From positions 1 to 48,435 of the forward strand of contig CAMNSU010000011.1 in NCBI GenBank assembly GCA_946555455.1: a stretch of DNA of 48,435 bases, given 5' to 3'. A program made the translations under genes and the position numbers. This document shows, one piece after another, positions 42,588-48,435 of this stretch. The stretch comes from an uncultured Clostridia bacterium (lineage in GTDB: Bacteria > Bacillota > Clostridia > RUG12999). How positions within the stretch are numbered: the first letter of the stretch is position 1; the number at the start of each line of letters is the position of its first letter. Under the pieces are notes generated by a model. It searched no databases. It saw only the letters and a list, made by a program, of their open reading frames with translations, and was not told the origin of the DNA.

Positions 42588-44855
42588 TCACATTTCACGA
42601 GAGGAGGAATCTTCCTGCGACATGCTGTGCATATGTATCGTTCTTGCGATTGTTTCTAGCAGCTGTGGGATATTGATTGGTTTTGCAAGATGCGCATTCA
42701 TACCGCTTTCCATGGACAATTGTTTATCGCTTTCAAAGGCATTGGCGGATAAGGCAATCATCGGAATCCTTGCCTGCGCCGGATTGTCAAGCGCGCGAAT
42801 AGCTCTTGCTGCCTGTGGCCCGTCCATAACCGGCATTTGAATATCCATCAGAATCAGCGCATATTCGCCGTCACGTGAGGCTTTCACTTTTTCAACAGCA
42901 ACACTGCCGTTTTCGGCAGATTCTATGCAAAATCCAAGTTCCTCCAGAATTGCTGTTTCCATTTCCAAATTGATTTCATTATCCTCTACCAGCAGAATTT
43001 TTTTGTCTCGCAGACCGGCGATAATATCCTCAGGCGTGGCAGAAGGCGATTGCGGATGATTTTGCAGTCGCAAATGAAGCGTTACGGTGAAAGTGCTGCC
43101 TTTGCCGACGGTGCTGTCCACGGATATTGTCCCGCCCAGCCGTTCCACAATGTTCTTCGTGATAGTCAGTCCAAGACCTGTTCCGTGAATGCCGCTGCTG
43201 GTGGTGTTTTTTTCTCGTTCAAACGGTTCAAAAATACGTTCTAAGGCGTCTTCGTGGATACCAATACCGGTATCTTTTATGACAAACTGATAGCTGCCAT
43301 AATTGTTGGGAAGTTTTTCACGTTTTGTCATCACCATATCGACTTTACCGCCGCTTGGGGTATACTGCAAAGCGTTGGCGCTCAGATAGAGAAAAATTTG
43401 CTTTAATTTATCTTTGTCGGCATAGATATTACACCGCTCCGGCGCGGCGCATTGCAGGGATAAAGAGATGTTTTTTTTCGCCGCCTGCGGAAGCTGCAGC
43501 GAATACACCTCTTGCATAATATCATGTAAATTGCATTCGGTTTCCATGACAGGCATATCCTGAGATTCCATATGAGATAATTCCAATACCTTGTCAATTA
43601 AATCCAGCAGCTGTTTGCCGGAGGACTCAATTTTATGAAAATACTGCTGCATAGCGTCGGCGTCATGCGCATGTTTTTTGGAAAGTTCCGTAAACCCTAA
43701 AATAGCGTTTAGCGGCGTCCGCATGTCGTGAGACATATTAGCAAGGAAGGTGTTCTTGGCGACGTTTGACAATTCTGCTTTATGCAACGCATCTTCTAAG
43801 AGACGCTTTTTCTCCATTTCCAGCAAAATTTCTTCATCAACGTTTCGATATCCTATTACAATTTGAGAGATGTGTTCTCCTTTACTAACGTCTACAATGC
43901 GGAGTTGCAAATACCGTATTTCATTGTTTTCAATCACGCGGAAGTTTACGTAATAGGTTTTTTCGATTGACAGTTTCTTGTAAATATAATCCGGTGAAGT
44001 CATTTCCAAAACCATTGCTTTGTCTTCGGAATGAACCCATACATTGACATAATCAGTAACATACCAAAGAAAACTGCGCGTTTGGAATCGTTCTCCAAAC
44101 TGCTGTTTGGTACGGCTGCTCAAACGGTAGGGGAACACTTCGTCCGCGTCTAAATCAACATATAAAATAGATTCATAATTTACACTGAGTCCCTCTATGA
44201 CTTCCAGCCGCCGTAAATGTTCCTGACTGATTAACTTTCGTTCTGCGTCATATTCTTCAATCAGACTTTGGATTTTCTGCTCTTTTTCTATTTTTTCATT
44301 CATCAATGCCGTTTTTTCACGCAGCAGTTGTTCCCGTTTTTCAGTTGCATCGCTGAGAAACACATAGAAAATATCGCCGATAGATTCACTGTGAATGAAA
44401 TGTCCATAATCTTCAATCCAGCGTATTGTCCCGTCTTTGCAAATAATTCTGTATTCCACATAATCTAAATCATAATGACTGGCGGCGATTTGCTCCGTGA
44501 TACTCTGTTCCACTGCGTCTAAATCTTCAGGATGCACAATACCTTTAAAAGAATTACCGGTCAGCGTTTGAAATTCGCTTAAGGTATCGCAGCGAAAAAT
44601 ACGCAGCAACGCTGTATTTGCATAGATGATTTTTTCAGTATCATCTGCATGATAGATAAGGAATCCGCCCGGCATTTCGTCCATAAACTTTATCAATTCA
44701 TATGCCATATCAATATGTTGCGGATTTGTAAAATCCGCTTGGGTTGCCCACCCGCGCCGCTGCGAATGTTCCATGACGCTATTGATATTAGCAGAACGAT
44801 TTAACAGCATTAGTATGGATTCTATTAAATTATGATTCATTTGATGTTCGGTCAT
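42588..44855 (-). CDS. Hybrid sensor histidine kinase with PAS domains and receiver
   Basis: The product is 755 residues with no membrane segment, so it is probably cytosolic. A PAS domain spans about 60-175 (typical ending F-L-S-D-A-T-E-K-R-E). A coiled coil (about 175-215) follows, then a second PAS-like region (about 225-345). The HisKA domain has N-M-S-H-D-M-R-T-P-L with phosphoacceptor His376. The ATPase domain shows D-T-G-I-G-I near 528, F-E-P-F-E-R near 542 and G-T-G-L-G-L near 558. A C-terminal receiver (about 618-740) has the acidic pair near 624 and phosphoacceptor Asp671 in L-M-D-I-Q-M-P-V-M-D-G. No Hpt domain or output regulator is adjacent. GGAGGATTC precedes the start. The signal is unknown. 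Confidence 0.94.
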   Translation of the reverse strand: MTEHQMNHNLIESILMLLNRSANINSVMEHSQRRGWATQADFTNPQHIDMAYELIKFMDEMPGGFLIYHADDTEKIIYANTALLRIFRCDTLSEFQTLTGNSFKGIVHPEDLDAVEQSITEQIAASHYDLDYVEYRIICKDGTIRWIEDYGHFIHSESIGDIFYVFLSDATEKREQLLREKTALMNEKIEKEQKIQSLIEEYDAERKLISQEHLRRLEVIEGLSVNYESILYVDLDADEVFPYRLSSRTKQQFGERFQTRSFLWYVTDYVNVWVHSEDKAMVLEMTSPDYIYKKLSIEKTYYVNFRVIENNEIRYLQLRIVDVSKGEHISQIVIGYRNVDEEILLEMEKKRLLEDALHKAELSNVAKNTFLANMSHDMRTPLNAILGFTELSKKHAHDADAMQQYFHKIESSGKQLLDLIDKVLELSHMESQDMPVMETECNLHDIMQEVYSLQLPQAAKKNISLSLQCAAPERCNIYADKDKLKQIFLYLSANALQYTPSGGKVDMVMTKREKLPNNYGSYQFVIKDTGIGIHEDALERIFEPFEREKNTTSSGIHGTGLGLTITKNIVERLGGTISVDSTVGKGSTFTVTLHLRLQNHPQSPSATPEDIIAGLRDKKILLVEDNEINLEMETAILEELGFCIESAENGSVAVEKVKASRDGEYALILMDIQMPVMDGPQAARAIRALDNPAQARIPMIALSANAFESDKQLSMESGMNAHLAKPINIPQLLETIARTIHMHSMSQEDSSSREM

Positions 44856-44910
44856 GGTGTGAATCCTCCGTCATTTCATGCATCTTTGCCGTTCTTATGC
44901 ACGGCAAAAT

Positions 44911-44995
44911 CCCTCCGCCGCTTGCGGCGGTTCCCCCATTTCTTCATATCCCTCCGTCAGCCTTCGGCTGTCACCTCCCTTTAGGCAAGGGAGAC
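44911..44995. repeat. Interspersed hairpin repeat, copy 4
   Basis: A CCGCCGC-TT-GCGGCGG hairpin comes first. CCTCCGT, the hairpin CAGCC-TTC-GGCTG (44958-44970) and TCACCTCCC...GGGAG follow, matching the order seen at 42441-42482. It lies between the histidine kinase and PdxR genes, in a 271-bp gap without a gene. Confidence 0.55.
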
Positions 44996-45027
44996 AAAGC
45001 GGAGACGCCAGAATGGAGGCGCTTCTT

Positions 45028-45068
45028 AATATGATACAATATATGCTTTGCATATATTGTATCATATT
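45028..45068. repeat. Perfect 19-bp inverted repeat with TTT loop
   Basis: The arms 45028-45046 and 45050-45068 are perfectly complementary and the loop is TTT, closed by GC pairs. No T-run follows, so it is not a standard terminator. It directly follows repeat copy 4. Confidence 0.85.
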
Positions 45069-45126
45069 GGTAATCGTTGGTCAATGTTTTTCATATATAG
45101 TGATTACAACACAAAGCAGACAAATA

Positions 45127-46551
45127 TCAGATGATAAATGGACTGACAATATTGCGCTCCGGCTGCCGAAGTGTGCGGATTGCCGCTGCCATTTGCTTTG
45201 CGCAGGCGGAAAACTGTTCCGGCGGCAGAGACGCATAGCAAACGCGTAGGTGACAGCTTTCGCCGGACAGGGTATAGAGGTCGCCGGGCGCGGTTACAAT
45301 GTCCTGCGCCAGCAGTTTATGATAGAGTGCGATATGTCCTACATCGCGCGGAATGGACAGCCAAAACGCCAGTCCGCCGTTCGGCTTGTGATAGGTCACA
45401 CCAAGCGGTTCCAACTGCGCGAGGGCATGTAATGCGCTTGTATAGCGTTTTTGGTAGCAGGGAATCACTGTTTCCAAATGGCGCGCAAATTCGCCGCCGG
45501 TGAGAAATAAATGCAGTGCGCGGGAAAACAGTCCGGGCGAGGTGACGTCCGCTGTGAATTTGGATTCCGACACCTGCGGCACAAGCGTCTGCGGCACGAT
45601 TAAAAATCCGCTGCGCACACCGGGCATAAGGATTTTGGAAAAACTTTTGATGTAGACGACATTGTCCTGCACATCCATGGACTTGAGGGACACGTTGCGG
45701 CGTCCGGTAAAGCGGATATCGGACACGGAATCCTCTTCCACAATGGTGCAGTCATATTGCTGCGCCAAAGTGAGCAATTGTTTTTTGTTTGCCTGACTGT
45801 AGCAAATGGTGGTGGGCGTTTGATAGTTTGGCGATACATAGAGCAGCTTGGGACGGTGCAGCCGCAGCAGCCGTTCCAGTTCGTCAAGGTCCATGCCGTC
45901 CGCTGTCAGCGGTACGCCGTAACTATGCGCGCCGCGGCTTTCAAACACCAGCTTCGCACCGTTATAACAAGGGTTTTCCAGCAGTACCGTATCGCCGCTG
46001 TGCAACAGACAGCGGGCGATAACATCTAAACCTTGTTGCGCGCCCGAAACAATCATAATTTGTTCCGGCGGCGCGGTAATACCATAAGAGGATTGACAGA
46101 GTGCGGACAAGGTTTCGCGCAGCGGATAATAGCCCCAGGTTTCCCCATAGGAAAACGCCTCTGCCGCCCCCTGTGCCAATGTTTCATTGATACATGCGCT
46201 AAACGCCGCGGCAGGAAAAAACTGCTCCGGCGGCGTGGTGCTAGCAAGATTGCAGGTCTGCGCAGTGATAACCGGTTTTTCAAAAGCGGGCACGGCAGCG
46301 CGTTGGTAAGTGACATAGTAACCGCTGCCGGGTGTGGCGCGTACCAGATTTTCTTCCAGCAGCAGCCGGAACGCGTGAGTTACAGTCGCGTTGTTAATGT
46401 GCAGCGTCTGAATCAACTTGCGCACAGAAGGAAGCCGCCCGCCGTGCGGCAATGCGCCGGAAACAATGGCGTCCCGCAGGGCGTTGAACAGTTGTAGGTA
46501 TAATGGCTCAGTGCTATCTTTCTCTAATTGTATCGAAACAGTTTTAAACAT
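45127..46551 (-). CDS. pdxR: PdxR/MocR-type GntR regulator with aminotransferase domain
   Basis: The product is 474 residues. A GntR winged HTH lies at about 10-80 (G-G-R-L-P-S-V-R-K-L, then T-V-T-H-A-F-R-L-L). A fold-type I aminotransferase domain follows, with the PLP lysine in S-F-S-K at residue 306, S-G-A-Q-Q-G-L-D near 169 and P-N-Y-Q-T-P near 241. In PdxR proteins this domain senses PLP and does not catalyse a full reaction. The gene is divergent from pyridoxal kinase and a vitamin transporter, which supports a B6 role. The start at 46551 follows GGAGGTG with 7-nt spacing. AATTGTATCGA occurs near its start and in the palindrome upstream; both are probable binding sites. Confidence 0.9.
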   Translation of the reverse strand: MFKTVSIQLEKDSTEPLYLQLFNALRDAIVSGALPHGGRLPSVRKLIQTLHINNATVTHAFRLLLEENLVRATPGSGYYVTYQRAAVPAFEKPVITAQTCNLASTTPPEQFFPAAAFSACINETLAQGAAEAFSYGETWGYYPLRETLSALCQSSYGITAPPEQIMIVSGAQQGLDVIARCLLHSGDTVLLENPCYNGAKLVFESRGAHSYGVPLTADGMDLDELERLLRLHRPKLLYVSPNYQTPTTICYSQANKKQLLTLAQQYDCTIVEEDSVSDIRFTGRRNVSLKSMDVQDNVVYIKSFSKILMPGVRSGFLIVPQTLVPQVSESKFTADVTSPGLFSRALHLFLTGGEFARHLETVIPCYQKRYTSALHALAQLEPLGVTYHKPNGGLAFWLSIPRDVGHIALYHKLLAQDIVTAPGDLYTLSGESCHLRVCYASLPPEQFSACAKQMAAAIRTLRQPERNIVSPFII

Positions 46552-46650
46552 AAAATGCACCTCCGGTATTGACAAAATAATAGATATCATGTAAAATTCT
46601 GAATGAATTAGAAAGTGTTATCATAATTGTATCGATACGATTATGATAAC
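46526..46650 (+). promoter_or_regulatory. pdxK promoter and PdxR operator palindrome
   Basis: TTGACA (46569-46574), 17 bp, TAAAAT (46592-46597) drives pdxK. Downstream lies a 34-bp palindrome (46617-46650, centred on GTATCGATAC) with one mismatched pair. Its core AATTGTATCGA recurs in the same orientation at about 46526-46536, beside the regulator start. Binding by PdxR at both sites is inferred. Confidence 0.75.
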
Positions 46651-46684
46651 ATATGAGAAAGAACTTGTCAAGGGGGTGACAGAT

Positions 46685-47509
46685 GTGAGGGAAATACCCA
46701 AGATTGCATGTATCAATGATTTGTCGGGATTTGGACGTTGTTCGCTGGTGGTAGCGTCTACTATATTGAGTGTGATGGGATTACAGCCCTGTCTCATGCC
46801 GACGGCGGTGCTGTCCAACCACACGGGCTATGACAGCTATACCTTTTTGGATTTCACGCAGTATATGAAACCATTTTATGAACAGTGGGAAAAGCTAAAC
46901 CTGAAATTTGCCACGATATATACAGGATTTTTGGGCAGTGAACAGCAGATTGACACCGTGGCGGCGTTTATCGGACTGCATCCCGAAGCTAACATTTTAG
47001 TGGATCCGGTGATGGGAGACGATGGCAAGCCCTATGCGACTTACACGCCGCAGATGTGCGAAAAAATGCGTCACCTCACAGCGGGCGCAGACATGGCAAC
47101 GCCCAACGTGACAGAGGCGTGCATTTTGACGGATGAGCCGTATCAGGGGGACGACATTTCTTTTGAAACAGCAATTTCTCTGTGCCGGCGCATTTGCGCG
47201 CAGGGAACGCGCAAGGTCGTGCTGACAGGTGTGCATGTGGAAGCGGATATCATGGCAAACGTATTCTATAACAGGGAAACGGGAGAAAACTTCATGGTGC
47301 GGCAAAAGAAAGTTGCCAAAAAATATCCGGGTACGGGCGACATGTTTGCTTCCGTGTTATGCGGCGAATTGACGCGCGGCGCGGACGATCTTGCAGCGGT
47401 CAGCAGTGCGGCAAAGTTCGTGCGTAAAGTGGCGGCATATACGGCGGAGACGGAAACGCGCATCAATGACAGTGTGATTTACGAACCTTTTTTGAAGGAA
47501 TTAGGATAG
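46685..47509 (+). CDS. pdxK: Pyridoxal/pyridoxine kinase
   Basis: The product is 274 residues with a ribokinase-like fold. It phosphorylates B6 vitamers at the 5' position with ATP. The N-terminal C-I-N-D-L-S-G-F-G-R-C-S-L is the typical PdxK/PdxY start. V-D-P-V-M-G-D is near 112, T-P-N-V-T-E near 138, and G-T-G-D with the catalytic Asp near 220. GTG at 46685 is chosen as the start because GGGGGTGA lies 5 nt before it. ATG at 46643 would sit inside the operator palindrome and has no ribosome site. It is transcribed together with the ECF S component 12 bp downstream. Confidence 0.93.
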   Translation: MREIPKIACINDLSGFGRCSLVVASTILSVMGLQPCLMPTAVLSNHTGYDSYTFLDFTQYMKPFYEQWEKLNLKFATIYTGFLGSEQQIDTVAAFIGLHPEANILVDPVMGDDGKPYATYTPQMCEKMRHLTAGADMATPNVTEACILTDEPYQGDDISFETAISLCRRICAQGTRKVVLTGVHVEADIMANVFYNRETGENFMVRQKKVAKKYPGTGDMFASVLCGELTRGADDLAAVSSAAKFVRKVAAYTAETETRINDSVIYEPFLKELG

Positions 47510-47521
47510 GAGTGGGGAACT

Positions 47522-48022
47522 ATGAAAAACACAACAAAAAATCTGGTATTGGCGGCGCTGTTCGCAGCATTGACGTTTGTTCTGACGGCATATTTTTTCC
47601 ATGTGCCGGTGGGCGTAAACGGCGGGTACATTCATTTTGGGGACAGCATGATTTATCTTGCGGCAAGCATACTGCCGTTGCCCTATGCCATGGCGGCGGG
47701 GGCAATCGGCGCGGGTCTCAGCGATTTGATGAGCGGCGGCGCAATGTGGGTGGTGCCGACAATCATCATCAAAGCGCTGATGGCGGCAATGTTTTCGGCA
47801 AAACAGGATAAAGTACTCGGCAAACGCAACGCGCTGGCGCTGATTCCGGCGGCGTTGATTTGTCTGGTGGGATATTATCTGGCGGAAAGCATTATCATGG
47901 GAAATTTTTTGGTCGGTCTGCCGTCTGCGCCGCTGACATTGATTCAATCGGCGGGCAGTTCCGCACTGTATGTCCTGCTGGCGCTGGCGTTTGACAAGGC
48001 GAAGTTGAAACAAAAGATATAA
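47522..48022 (+). CDS. ECF transporter S component, probably for a B6 vitamer
   Basis: The product is 166 residues with five or six membrane segments. The motif G-G-Y-I-H-F-G-D-S near residue 34 and S-D-L-M-S-G near 67 are typical of small ECF-type substrate-binding (S) subunits. Such a subunit binds the vitamin in the membrane and uses a shared energy-coupling module encoded elsewhere. Position in the pdxK operon points to pyridoxine or pyridoxal as substrate. It resembles the family I remember as TIGR04002, which is itself of unproven substrate. GATAGGAGTG precedes the start. Confidence 0.85.
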   Translation: MKNTTKNLVLAALFAALTFVLTAYFFHVPVGVNGGYIHFGDSMIYLAASILPLPYAMAAGAIGAGLSDLMSGGAMWVVPTIIIKALMAAMFSAKQDKVLGKRNALALIPAALICLVGYYLAESIIMGNFLVGLPSAPLTLIQSAGSSALYVLLALAFDKAKLKQKI

Positions 48023-48205
48023 CCTGTGTTTGTTTGCGTGTATGGGATTCGACCTTTGTTTGCCTAGCGGAAGATGTGGTTTATCTCCCGGAAAATGTTA
48101 CAACCTGCAAAGGGTTGAAACATACAGGGCGCTGTGTTGATGCTGAGTCACAAATGAAAAATGGACGAAATAATATGAAAAAACGATGCATTTTTGGTTT
48201 TCAGA

Positions 48206-48252
48206 TATTACAATGCGGGAAGGTTCAATGTGAACCTTCCCGCATTGTAATA
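48206..48252. repeat. Perfect 22-bp inverted repeat
   Basis: Arms 48206-48227 and 48231-48252 are perfectly complementary around the loop ATG. No T-run follows. It lies after the pdxK operon and may act as a transcript-end hairpin or be an interspersed palindrome. The region 48023-48205 has no convincing gene. Confidence 0.85.
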
Positions 48253-48299
48253 TAAAACAACAGGTACAACAGTACCACGCAAAATGACGTCTTTAGAAA

Positions 48300-48410
48300 T
48301 CAAATGTCTTTCTGGATACGCTGCCGATATTCTGTTGGTGACATATAAAAATTTTGTTTAAACAGTCGGTTAAAATAAATAAAATTTTTAAATAAAGTTT
48401 TTGCGGTTAT
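48300..48410 (-). pseudogene. Degraded C-terminal fragment of an AraC-family regulator
   Basis: On the minus strand, 36 codons end at 48300 and include Y-F-N-R-L-F-K-Q-N-F-Y-M-S-P-T-E-Y-R-Q-R, the standard last helix of AraC HTH domains. An in-frame stop (48411-48413) lies directly upstream, and the normal Gly-Phe turn before the helix is missing. The gene is either frameshifted near 48400 or a decayed remnant. The window end prevents a full check. Confidence 0.55.
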
Positions 48411-48435
48411 TTATGTAATTTGAATGGACGTATAG

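Noticed and set aside
48034-48255. Plus-strand frame of 73 codons after the ECF gene
   Set aside because: It runs through the recurring GCCTAG motif and the perfect 22-bp palindrome, with no protein-like features.

Overview
The window looks like the chromosome of an anaerobic member of the Clostridia (Bacillota). The support is AddAB rather than RecBCD, a T-box leader on thrS, YesN/LplABC-type sugar uptake genes, S-layer-homology (SLH) surface proteins, an FeoA-FeoA-FeoB iron operon with a DtxR-type regulator, and a PdxR/MocR-controlled vitamin B6 cluster with an ECF S component. The species cannot be named from the sequence alone.

Layout. (1) 1-10.3 kb: the addB-addA repair operon is flanked on both sides by small accessory modules. 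Each side has a short XRE regulator gene divergent from a small acidic protein gene, and one copy of a roughly 160-nt three-hairpin repeat. The left side also carries a compact convergent locus that looks like a type I toxin-antitoxin system: a 23-residue hydrophobic peptide, an antisense promoter and a shared terminator. (2) 9.9-12.1 kb: a threonine T-box leader and thrS, whose product lacks the usual TGS domain. (3) 12.2-13.6 kb: a MATE efflux gene. (4) 13.7-32.6 kb: a Gram-positive glycan-utilisation locus. It has a membrane-bound AraC/YesN regulator divergent from a lipoprotein and two permeases (LplABC type), followed by an SLH protein, a 2260-residue modular surface protein and a secreted heparinase II/III-like lyase. 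(5) 32.8-36.6 kb: a DtxR/IdeR-like repressor divergent from feoA-feoA-feoB and a cysteine-rich Feo partner, with three matching inverted-repeat operators. (6) 36.7-41.8 kb, minus strand: a GH25 lysozyme, a DRE-TIM aldolase-like enzyme and a second lyase paralogous to the first. (7) 42.0-42.6 kb: tRNA-Ala(CGC), a displaced copy of its 3' end, and repeats. (8) 42.6-44.9 kb: a hybrid histidine kinase. (9) 45.1-48.0 kb: a PdxR-like regulator divergent from pyridoxal kinase and an ECF S component, with a 34-bp palindrome between them. The window ends in a degraded AraC-family fragment.

How the parts work together. The glycan locus reads as sense (two-TM AraC regulator), cleave (two lyases), hold at the surface (SLH proteins with discoidin-like and Ig-like modules) and import (LplABC without its own ATPase, so a shared ATPase elsewhere is expected). 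The B6 cluster reads as vitamer import, phosphorylation and PLP-sensing regulation.

The least explained material is non-coding: the candidate type I toxin locus, the three-hairpin repeat whose two copies show compensatory base changes in most helices, and a family of short repeats that keep their flanks while the hairpin between them changes sequence. All functional calls were made by reading the sequence. No database search or folding program was run.
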